This document shows positions 45,582 to 57,300 of a stretch of 64,000 nt of DNA, in pieces; positions within the stretch are counted from its first letter, which is position 1; every line of letters starts with the position of its first letter. The stretch lies in the NCBI GenBank assembly GCA_040954595.2, contig CM082581.2, forward strand, positions 13,144,001 through 13,208,000. Direction: 5' to 3'. Source of the stretch: Balanoglossus misakiensis (lineage: Eukaryota > Hemichordata). Position numbers and translations under genes: made by a program. The notes below the pieces were generated by a model, which searched no databases, was not told the origin of the DNA, and worked only from the letters and a program-made list of their open reading frames with translations.

Positions 45582-47156
45582 ATGGCGTCGAGTCATCAGG
45601 TAGGCTACTCTTCACAAATCTTAGTAATAGCCGCGAACTTTCGTAAAGTTGGTAGCTTCAGAGCGGCTGAAGGCAGTCTAGAACTCGTTCCTCCCTCTAC
45701 GATATCACTGAGTCCGTAAAAGAATTAAGTCAACTGCTCTGAGCTGCTCGATGTAACCTTTTAGCCTTGTCACCATAGAAAAATAATATTGGCAACGTCG
45801 ACGTTGTTTCCTGTTTTGTTATCAATATCCCTGGTACTCCCTAAAGAAACAGGTCATGTATATGATCCCAAGTTGTTGTCACAAACGTTAGTCCTACTTG
45901 GAATACAAATCAGTAAGATTTAAATGAAGAAAATTACTGGCCTGGACTAATCGTGGATGTAAGAGATGATTACATGATAACATGCCTGATGGAAATTAAC
46001 ATTGAAACTTGTCCCCCACATACATGACATATGATGCAAGGCAGTGGAGTAAAAGGCTTTGAAATATTGTAATGCCATATGGTCAATAAAAATATTCACA
46101 ACACATGAGATTATCTGGCCAGACCATATGTCTCTCATTTTCTACTGTTTCTATTCTCCTCAGGCACAATCGATGGAACATGTTCCTAGACAAGTTGTAT
46201 CCAAAGTCTTCATCCAAAGAGATTACTCAGATGGTACTGGTGTGAAATTCCATACCAAGTTTCCTCCAGAGCTTGAAGGAAAAGTAAGGAGTGTGTTATT
46301 TTATAGAGAATTTCAATACGTGTATAGTAGACTCAAAAAAGCATATCAATGCCAGAAAAACTGAAATCAGTGATAATTGTACAGTATATGGGTTTTCTTG
46401 AAATTCGGAATCACTCCGTAAAGCATGTACTGACCCTACTAATAAAGCAATTGTCTGCAATGGTTTTGACATGACTTTGCTTTTCTTTTCTTTGCAGATT
46501 GACCAAACCACATTTCAGTACACCATAAATGAAATCAATACAATCTTTCAGGAAGCAGAAGGGGTGGGATCTAGAGCATACTGTGAGGGATGTCTTGCAT
46601 GTCTAACAGCATATACATTATTCATTTGTATGGATACACATTACCAAAAGGTAAGGTGCCCTCCCACCACTTTGGATGCACACAAGATGACTGTGGCATC
46701 AAAATGAGTTGAAATGTTGGGCTACGTAACTCCAATGAATTTTCCAACAAGCAGTTAGGCACAGCATTGGCAATTAGACATGACAAGTTATGGATGATCA
46801 CAGTTTACAAGTTCACTAATTGTGTACTTTTCTTTTTCAGTGTTTAAAACGAATAGCACAGTTTGCACAGGAACAGAATGATAATATTTACGTGCCTAGG
46901 GGACTCATGATCACAGATCCAATGGAAAGAGGTCTTCGAGTTGTATCCTTTGTAAACAGTCATTTTTCAATAACTGTATAGTTGTGTCATGCTGATTTAT
47001 GAAGCACATTTTAGTAACAAGCAAAATTTTAACTGTTCTAGAAACACCACCTGTTACTCAATGAATTATGTTTTAAAGTGGTAAGATGATTAAGTATGCG
47101 TATGACCCTTAACTTCTTTCTAGATTGAAATTTGCGTACTGCGGCAGGACACATGA
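45582..47156 (+). CDS. GOLGA7: Golgin A7 (GCP16), DHHC palmitoyltransferase partner
   Basis: GOLGA7 is the accessory subunit of ZDHHC9 (yeast Erf4 counterpart), which palmitoylates Ras proteins at the Golgi. Exons: 45582-45599, 46164-46283, 46498-46650, 46841-46942, 47124-47156, total 426 nt, 141 aa (human 137). Conserved blocks: [50 protein letters not shown] with the two cysteines that are palmitoylated in the human protein, [20 protein letters not shown] and GLRVIEI. The fourth intron is U12-type. After IEI the tail (CVLRQDT) differs from the vertebrate one. The first exon codes only six residues (MASSHQ), read from its ATG to a clean donor. Confidence 0.95.
46943..47123 (+). other. U12-type GT-AG intron in GOLGA7
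   Basis: The donor GTATCCTTTG is an exact U12 5' consensus. ACCCTTAAC (47105-47113) matches the U12 branch consensus except near its start, with the branch A about 11 nt before the AG at 47122-47123. The join CTT CGA GTT to ATT GAA ATT gives GLRV-IEI, as in vertebrate GOLGA7. Confidence 0.92.
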
Positions 47157-50100
47157 TATTGACCCCAAGACGTGTTTATTTTACAGAATATGTCATCCCA
47201 AATGGTATTTTTATGAAGTGTACAGATTCAGTTGATATTTGCACAGACTATTAAACTAGGACTGAATAGTAAAACAGGTACATATCTGTATGTAGGCGCA
47301 TTTTAGATTGGCTAAAGACAACAGGGCAGGCTAATAGTTATCACTAATGCACCAAAACTGAGGTGGATCATGTTTTTTTGTATGTGTACAGTTTGTAGAA
47401 TATTGCAATTCCATTGTATTATATGTTCATATGTTTATGACATGAATTTTCGGAGAGGATTTAAGTACAGTGCTCTAGAAATATAACATGGTTCTGCAGT
47501 GTCAGTGTCAAAGTTGAACATGAGGATTGGTGGGGTTGGGATTAATTCATTTTTATATTGTATAACACCACGTAATTAGTTACATAGTAGTCTGTTCTAG
47601 AAGTAGCATTTTCAGTAAAATAAAGAAAGTATTTACAGTATCTTAGTTTGTCGTAATTTATATGGTTAGTGATAATTTCACCTTGTAACAATATTGGCTA
47701 TAATTTGAAAGCTTTAATGAAGATGTTTGGGCTGGGTTGGGGCTATATTTAAAGAAATCGTCAGATTCATATATTTGTATTATTTCACACTGGAACTGCA
47801 TTATGGTGAACAAAATCACAGGGATGGTGAAAGCATTGGATAATGCTGAGTCATTCTACCAAACCGAGAATGGAGATGTGCTCATAATGTGGGTTCAGTG
47901 TGCTGGGTACTGTACCCTTTAATGCAAGAGTTACAAGAGAATCTCCTGCATTAGTAAGTGGCATATGTGCCGAAAAGTGTTCTTGCGTTGTGTTGGGTGC
48001 TTTAGGATAGACTGAGCCAATTCAGTATATACTAGTCGCTCTGATTCTTTGCTGGCACCCAGAATCATTACAACGCGATGTCATGAAAACCCTACACCAC
48101 GCTTTGCTTTGTAAAATGCTGCATCATATTTTGCTTTAGCTATTGAAAGTTAGTGGGACACCTAAGCTTATTGAATGTACTCAATCATTTAGCAAGATTA
48201 TTTTTATTGTAAATAGTTATCATAAATGCATGTTTAAAATTTTCAACCAGAAACTCTTGAGGGATATTGTAAGAATTGTTTTCAAGGACAGCATAAATCT
48301 TTGTATGTTTGATCGTTTTTAAATATTATTGGTTGTCAGTTAGTTTTCATATTATATGACCAGACCAGGGTTTTTGGAGAAATCTCCTGCCCAGCAGGTA
48401 ATGATATTCATCTTGTCTCTGTTCAGAGCTGCTGTTAACATTTTTGATTTGTAATTTGTAACAGTATATTAATTAAACTCACTCTTCAATGTTACAAAAT
48501 TTACATTATTTACCTATAGTTTCAGTTTTCTTTTTATAAAGTGGGTAACGTTAAGATAAGATCAATTATGAACAGCCTTGCTCAGTCAATTTTGAATTTA
48601 GTTTACTGTATTAAAGGTTCCATACTGGCTGGCACTCAATTCGGGGTGTTGTCTCTCACTTGCAATTCTTTTCAATATATCCAATTCTCTTGAGTAGAGT
48701 TGAAGAGAACCTGTAGTACACCATACAGCACTACTGTAAATGCATTTCCTTTGTGAGCTGTTCAAATCAGTCCATGTACACAATATCCTATGTTAATAAA
48801 AAATATTTGCTAGATAATCTTGATTTTTCTCGTCCTTTTGTGCTGGCTGCAAAGAATGTGTGGGTGTGTGTGCATAACAGAAGTATTTGTATTTCGTCAA
48901 TTAAGCCCCATCATGAATTGAAACAACATGAGAAGACAAAATTTAATACAGGTGACAAGAAAATAAACTTTTTTTTATATTTCGATCAAAATGGAAGAGA
49001 TCACTCCACTGGTATCACAAATACATCTAATCTTTTCACTTCATAGTCAACACTGACTGCTCTTATCTGTACATTTACTCTAAACACTGAAACAAAAAAC
49101 TGACTGACAAATGTGTACACTGTTCTGTTTTCCTCAGACACAAATGTTTGAAACACATCTGATTGTTTACTGCATAGACAAAACTGTAAAATTGTCAGCA
49201 ACAAGTGATCATGCCACAACTGGTAACATTGACATCGACAGACATTTCACTTGACCATGAAGAGAAACAAATAATTGATCCGTCTTTCACATGGCTAAAC
49301 TGCCAACTTTGATGTACATGTATACTGTATTTGACAAGAAGATGCAAAGATTCTTTCTTATTTACAAAAGATACAAACATAGAGCTTGTCTTCTGGAAGC
49401 TATATGAAGTAGAACCACATAAAGATGATATATGTAACTAATTTTCTGTATTCAAGCCTGTTGCACTGAGCTGATATTGAGTACAGAGTGAAGACATCCA
49501 ACCAAACTATGTGTATATACTTAACATAGTGTTCCATTCTGCTGTGTTCAAATGTACGCGCACTTCACAATGAAATCAAACAACATGGGAAATCTAACAA
49601 GAGGGCTGTACCATTATGTCAACAGCACAAGGGGTTTCATAAAAGTTTATACAACAGCACCTGTACATTCACGAAGAATAGTACTGAAAATACTTTATAC
49701 ATCACAAAATCACTAAGAGTCGACTTTTAAATATCTTAATATCACTTTATGTGAAAGTATCACACGTGAAAATTAAAATCTGCACAGTAGCAATAAATAG
49801 TTGTAAAAAGTAAACAAAAATAAAAAAGTCTGTAAATAAACTGATAAAATGATATTGTGACAGCACACCCATGGCCACTCACCAATGAAGTACAATGTTG
49901 TGTCTGTGATCACAGTGATATGTGTGACTGCAAATAGAGTGTCTCAACAGTTTTTGCATACACATGGTCTGGAGGAAACATTAGACAAGGGTAATGGTCA
50001 ACTAGAGTGCAGGCCAAGGACCTGTTCAGTGATTTCGTCTTGACTGATGTTGCATCACAACCACTGTGCATGAAAGTGAAAACACATTTGCCTGCATATT

Positions 50101-51380
50101 GCACAAGATGCACACAGTCACCATGTACATGTACTTCAGACAGTCTGTGCCAGAACATTCAAATCTTTCTTTCAAAATAGAATTGAAAGTCAAACTGGGT
50201 GTATGGCTACCCCTAGCAACCAATTTTGATGAAACCAAAGTGAAGATATACTTTCAAAACAGTGTATATTCCTACTGTGAAATCACACTGTAAAGTTTAT
50301 GTAACAGAAAAGCTTGCATATTTTCATTTGTCTTTTAACTCTTTTGGACGAAAAATAAATAAATAGTTCTGTGCATGAAGTCCATAGGAACACATTTAAA
50401 AATAAAAAGTTGCAAAAATTGATCAAAACCATCGGTTATACATTGTATTTGATTTTTTTATGTATATACAAGCCATAAATAAAACCTGTGACTCAGCTTC
50501 ATTTAGTTTGAACATGTCTCTATGAAGTTGGCAGAAAATTTTACTGTAACAAGAAATGTTAAAGAGGATATGTTATAAAACAAATCTTGGTATGGTTTGA
50601 ATTACAAGTACTGAGAATGTGTTTGCCAGCTGTATCCACTTTTATGTCAATCTTTACTTTCAGAGTAAAACCTCTAAATTTAATACAAGTCCTTTTTTAA
50701 TCACACAAGAGGTCATGTGTTTAATATAATTATTATTACATTCTGTAACTCTGGTCTGGAAAATACTACTGGACAAAAGGTTAGAAAAGACTGAGCTCAT
50801 TAGTAGTTTGGAACAATGCTATTATACAATGTAAATACTAAAGCTTCAGTACATGTATTGTAAAAGCAAGCATGGGTTTTGTTTCTATGCATATGTGATA
50901 TACATATGTTGAAGTTTTCACAGCCAACAACATATAAACCCTACAAAATACTTTAAAACATATATTAAAACATTTACAATGAATGTGTACATCTTAATTT
51001 CTTTACATAATTTGATGTGTCACTACCATCTAGCTTCTCTGCAACAAATGCATTATATAAAAACTCTAATTGTGGCGTTTTTTAAGTATAAACATTTAGT
51101 TACAGAAACTGGGATATAGGTACAATTTCATTTCTTTTTCTTGTTCAAGTTGTGACAGTTGTAATGATAAAATACTCTTTGGCATTGTCTTGATGCTAAA
51201 GAGTAGATATTAGCCTTTTTGTCTCGCTCGGGATATAAGCTGCCTAAGTCGTGGACAATGCACTTAAGTTTCAATGAACTCAAGAGTATGTCCTCTGTGT
51301 CTTTCGATGAATTATGAAGATATCGCTTGAGCATTTTTTGTCCTGACCCCATACTGACTATACACAATAAAAGCCTCTCT
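47157..51380. other. Converging 3' UTRs of GOLGA7 and INPP5F; no other gene seen
   Basis: There is no convincing coding sequence on either strand over 4.2 kb. Plus-strand AATAAA signals at 47619-47624 and near 48794 are candidates for the GOLGA7 end. On the minus strand INPP5F must end somewhere below 51380; a minus-strand AATAAA occurs near 48200, and weaker ones lie between. The exact border between the two transcripts cannot be placed. The stretch is AT-rich and lacks large repeats. Confidence 0.5.
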
Positions 51381-54300
51381 TTAAAGTTGGATAAATTTTG
51401 TCAAGCAGTTCTTGGAGCGTAGTCTCATCTCTAGGGACACCATACTTCTGACCTGTCTCTCGCGTCGGTTCCCACGTCTCATCATGGGGATATTGATGTT
51501 GTTGAAATGGTCTCGTATCCTAGTGATAGGTGATGCAGTGGGACTGGATCTGGCAGATGAATTGCTGCTGTCTGCTTCTTCCGAGGCTTCAGACTTCGGG
51601 CTGGTTCTCACCTCGTTCTTCATCACTGCTGCGATTTTTCTGGCGTACTCGGCAAGCGAGTTTTCACTGTGAGACTTGATAGGGCTGCGAGGGATGGACA
51701 CACTTGCCAGCAGATTGGAGTCGCTGTCTTCTGATGAGTTTGCTCCCGTCTCCGCACTGGTGCCAGAAATCGAAATTGATGGAGCAGCTGACATGCTTCC
51801 ATTGGCTTTGTGAGCATCTGCTTCATCATTCAGACTCTGTGTGCTCTCCTCAGTGCTGGTCGTATCTGATTTCTCTCCTGATCTCTGATCAGTAAACGAT
51901 GAGCTACTGCCACTGTCTATCTCTTCTGGGATTTCCTCTTTTTGACTCCCCAGACTGTTGCTGTTGCTAACCCCAGAGGACGCCACATCAGTCTCCAAAC
52001 TGGTGGCACTTTCCACTTTCTCCTCCTCCTCCTCCTCATCGCTGTCTAAAACAAAGCTGACTGCCGATTCTCTGGCCACCGATGGCGTGTCTTGCGCCGA
52101 GCGGGATATCTGTATGCTCTCAGCCAAGTCTCTCACCTCCGGACTTTCACTGATCTCTCTGTCCAGTCTCTCCATGGCTTTGTCCCGTAGCGAACGCCTG
52201 ATGTCATCAAGTTCAAAAAGCGGGAAGTCCTCATTGATGTCGGACTCATCTTCATAATTGTGCAATGACAGACTCAGGCTGTTTCTGCGTGGGCTGGTTG
52301 CTATGATACCACAACTGGACAGTAGGAAGTCATGTTCCTCAGTGTCAATTTCCCGGTCGACAAAATCTCGAGTGTCGTCGTCGTTCGAGTGTTCGCTCAA
52401 CGCTCGTCCGTCCTCCTCACCATCATCCAGCACGTCGGAATCATCTATGATGTCATATCCTTCTGTATCCGAGGAACTTGTTGAATCTTTGACCCTGTAC
52501 TCATCCAGCTCAATGCTGTCAGTGCTATCCTGTGATTGGACTTTCTTCACCCTCATCTGCGGCGCCTCTGTACTGTTCCCTAACCTCTTCAACTTGATCT
52601 TCTTCATGGGATTGAAGTTGGAAATCTTGTTCTTGACGTTGCCCACATACGCCTTTGCTTGGTCTTTGGCTTTGGACATCCTGACCATAGCTACAGTGCC
52701 TGAGGTTCTCTGTGGTTGAGCTTGACGTGGTGGTTTCTTTGGGACCATCTCCCTATTGAGTGTTTCTCGCAACCATGCGCTCAGTCTGGTCTGAGAAGAT
52801 ATACTGATGATTTCTTCATGGGCTTTGCTCTTCTTCCTGAAAATAGTAAACAGAATTAAAACCGTGAGAAATTCATTTTGATCATTTCATGTCTCAACAA
52901 TTATTTTGTGACTTAACTTTTGTTGGTTTTTTTTTCTGTGTTCTTTTACAAAAAATCAAATCTGAATCTGTTCAACCACTCTCACCTTTCCAGCTTCCCA
53001 TCCACAACTCTCAAGCCCAGCGAGTTAGCGGCTCGTGCAGTTGCCATTGCCTCCGTGATGCTGTGAAAAATTTCTATCGGTAGAAAAAAGAAACCAAAAT
53101 TAATCCTGGCCCCTGCGGTATACGCAGGGGGAAAGTGAACCCCTTTTTACAGCGTCTCTATCCAAATGTTTCCACCAACTGGAGGTCTACAGTCACACAT
53201 CCCAATATTCAAATGCAGACACAGGAAAAGAATGTCTCAATGCTAAAGATGCCATTTGTACAAACCTCTGGCTTCTTTATCACTTTTCGATGGCAGCGCT
53301 CTCAATGTGTGAAAATATCCGCTCTCGTTCCCGTACTGGTGGTGTACTCGCAAACAAGCAAATTTCGATTTGAAGATCGAGGGTTCCGGACCTGGAGTGG
53401 GCAACAGCACAGTTAACACCAAACACTAAAACAACTGTAATGTTCAATGCCCTGTAAGAAACTTTGAGCCAATGTGTTTCAAACCATGAAGTTAAATTGT
53501 TGTAATAAAGTGCATCAGACAGAAGAATATCGTGTCAACAGGGTTTTATATGTTGGCATTCAAGTCAAGCAAAGACAGGAGAAATGAAGTGAAGTTGAAA
53601 CAGAAAAATAAGAAGGGGTTATATGTGATTTTATGTGCAGTTCTGTGACATCACTGTATAAATGTATCTCACACAGAAGTCGTAAAAATTCTGAGACAAC
53701 TTGGTTGCTGGAATCAAGTCATACGGTAGTGGCAGGGATTACTGTCAAAACTGATTTAGAGATGACACCACAGCTCAGACGATGACATCACACAACAAAA
53801 TTGAAACACCATGAATGACAATCACAAGAACATGATGTCATTACAGGTAACATAATGACATCACAATCACACATTACACAAAACATAATGACACATACAC
53901 ACGTTACATGATGACATCACAATCGTACATCGCACACAACATAATGACATCACAATCACACATCGCACATAACATACTGACATCACAATAACACATACTT
54001 ATACATGATGACAACACAGTTACAAGGATGACATCACTGTAGTAGCATGACTTATGTTTTTTTTTGCATCTGCAATGAAAAATATCCCAGTGTTGTTATG
54101 TTATGCTGGAACAGAAAAGATATCAAATCTTGAAAGATGGCATGACCCTAAAAGAAGCAAAACAGTGAGTGAGTACCAGTCAGTTTTGTTTTTATAACCA
54201 CAAAAATCAGAGAGCAGACATCAGTCATACACTGTAACATTGAAGGATTTATTCCGGGTATGGAGGTAGGTTAGTCATTTTAATGGGTATAAGACAGGTC

Positions 54301-57300
54301 CTTGTTTTTTCTGCCCGGGGGTTGAGAGAAAGCAGGAAGCCGCTATGCCCTACAGCAAATACGTGAACTGCACCCGCCACAACAAAAGCACTGCACTCCA
54401 CACCAGATATTATCATCCCCCAAAATGCCACGATGGTGAATTGTCATTAGATGAACACCACACTACATCGTAGATGAGTTCAGAAACAGACTGAACAGTC
54501 CGAGAAACAGAAGACACACAGATAAAACACACCAGTTTCGACAGAGCAAAGCAACAAGCAAAAGGAGGAGAGTGATGGATAGCTGGTTGAATGGATGGAT
54601 GGAGGGATAGGTTCTAGTTAGTTTCCAAACAAAGGAGTTCAGGGCAGACAGGACATTGTACTTACATATGAACAATTGCTCAAATTGGAGTTCTGTTTCT
54701 CCTGCAATGTTAAAAGTGTGGGCAAAAGACGAAAAAAAAAATCTCTTTGTCATGCATGCTCTTTTCCTAATTGTAACATTTCATGCATTGTTTTTAGTTT
54801 AACAAGACGGCACACAGTGCTAAAAAACAAACCAAAAGTTAATGTCTGTGATGTGTGACGGACATACCAGATAATTATACAGATCTAGGTGTTTCATGCA
54901 TTTTTATTCATGGACTTGTTGAATTGGGACAATGGTGACCGCCTCAGTGATGCAAAGCATGATGGGATATGCTGGTTGTGGGTGCAGTAAGCTTTGCTAT
55001 TAACTAATCAAGTGTCTTCTTCAGTGCACGCTGTGCTGTTTGTGTTCATTATTTGCGATGTTTCATGGTGGTTAGTGGTTGTGTGTGCAGCAGTTTTGCT
55101 GAAAACATTAGCTGACATAAAAGACAAGGCAGACGACAGGCAGACATGTACATGATGTAGGCTGTCTGCGTTTATTCTCATATTCACCAGTGGCCAAATT
55201 CCTTCACCACACATACACCACTGGGTGAGTTACTGACATGAAGGTCAAAGGTGACAAGAGGACTATGTGGACACACAGACACACACACACACAAGCTGAC
55301 AGACAGACAGACAGACAAGACACACAAACTGAATCCAGGTGTTTCACAAAATGCAAGTCTTGTCTAATGTCACCAGGTGATTCGTGGAAGGTCGGTGCAA
55401 CATCATGCACATCAGATACAAATGCCAATCACAGGCAATTCAGAACATGAAACTACAAGCACCGAGGGTTGCAGTAACGTCAAATACAGACATACAGACT
55501 CTCCATGGTATTGATGTCACAGTTTGTTACATACTCTACAACATAAAATACAAATAGCACAGGGTGGTTTGCTAAGTACAGCCACTCAAGACATGAAAGC
55601 ACAAACATCATGACTTGCAACACATTGCAGTCTCTTCAACATCATTGGAACAAAATAAATTTCCTTTGACACAGACCCACTACAGGAACTGGAAGAATAT
55701 CCCAAAAGTGAATAAACCCAAACATTCCTTACCTATTTCAATCATCTCCAAATCTTCAATGGGTATCCTCTGATAGTGTGTCACCTTCTCTGCTTCATCA
55801 CTGTACCTGAAAATGTTGCAAGAAAAAGAATTCAGATATTGCTGGGTCTGAAATGTGTAACAGTGCCGTCTGGTTTTCCCACACAATGTGGAATGATCGC
55901 AAACTTTGAAGCATAAGTTGGTTCAGCTTGTTCTAGTTAAGTGGGAGATGTGGCCATCAAGGTTCACACTCCAGATTATGCATCTGATGTTGAAGGCTGA
56001 AGATCAAAATCATGTTCTGCTTATCTGTGTGATATTAAATGATAACTTTTTAAAGTACATTTACAAATTAAGAATCACATTTCATGCCAAAAGAAATTTC
56101 AGACATGATGTCAATGAGAACTACTAGCTTGATTCATCCTAGTACACCAACACCATGGCTGCAACATGTTATACGACTTCTTCGAAATGGTATATGATGC
56201 CCAAAATTTATTAGGCCATGTGTGTGTGCATGTGTGTGTGTTTGGTGACTATCAAAGTCTGAATATAAATGCTACTGTGGTCAGGACACAATTTGATATA
56301 ATTTTTTCCTGTGTCTATAATAATTATGTTAAAGTGGATTTGTTGAATAACACAACCAAGACCCAGGTTGTGACAACAATAGTGAATGACAACTAAGAAC
56401 ACAGACAATTGGAAAGAGAAGGTTTAGAGTGATTCATTCTACGTACATTATCACTACTCTCTACCAAGATGACAGTACACTTACAAATCTTTCAACAAGA
56501 CATACCTACAACACCAGACAAAGTGAAGACAACTACAGAAAGGTGAAAGACTGAGAAACAGGACGGAAAAAAGAAGGACAAATCAAGGAAGAAAAACATG
56601 CGAGAGAGAGAGAAAAAAATCTAGCAATACCGTGATGCCAAGTAAAAACTAGGGTGGAATTTTTTACTCACATAATTGACATGTGGCTACGAGGGAACAA
56701 AGTTGACGAGAGCAGAAGGTTAGAGGGCGCACTTCAAAATAACGTGATGGATGTGTATGTGTGTGATAATGAAACACAGAACGTAACTGGGCAGTTTGGC
56801 ATTCTCATAATGCTTGCAGTGTGCGTGTGCATGTGTGTGTGTGGTATAGATGTTGGATGAATTAACTGTCTCTGGTTTGCATGATCAGTATAAATGTGAA
56901 GAAAGGGTGTACGGGCACCTACTTGGCAATGTAAAAGGCTCGCTGCGTAAGGAGCAATATGACATCCATGTCTTGCTGTGTCATGTCTGTAGAAACTCTG
57001 TAGAACAAAACATGTAGAAATAGGTCAGATATAAGAACACAAGACGATTCACATGTACTGCTGTTCTTGACAGTCTTAGTGGAAACATCACAAGTGAACA
57101 GAGAGAGAGAGATCTTACTGAGGATCGCAGTCAATGAGAGCCCATCCACCGAAACACTCTTCATTCTGTGGAAGCAACAGTTTCTTGCAGTGCTGTATCA
57201 ACTGGTTGACGCTGTCATCCTTTTCCAGAATCCACACATCTTCCTCGGTTTCCGGCGACTTGGTGGCGTTCAGAATGGACAAATCTTCTGTCACCGGGTT

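Noticed and set aside
48839-48854. A 16-nt exact match to GATD3 exon 6 (44457-44472), possible pseudogene fragment
   Set aside because: The similarity stops at both ends of the 16 nt, and the translated flanks do not follow GATD3. Most likely coincidence.
52258-52719. A 153-codon plus-strand open frame over the last INPP5F exon
   Set aside because: Shadow of the serine/acidic-rich coding strand; the minus-strand reading matches INPP5F and has the in-phase splice acceptor.
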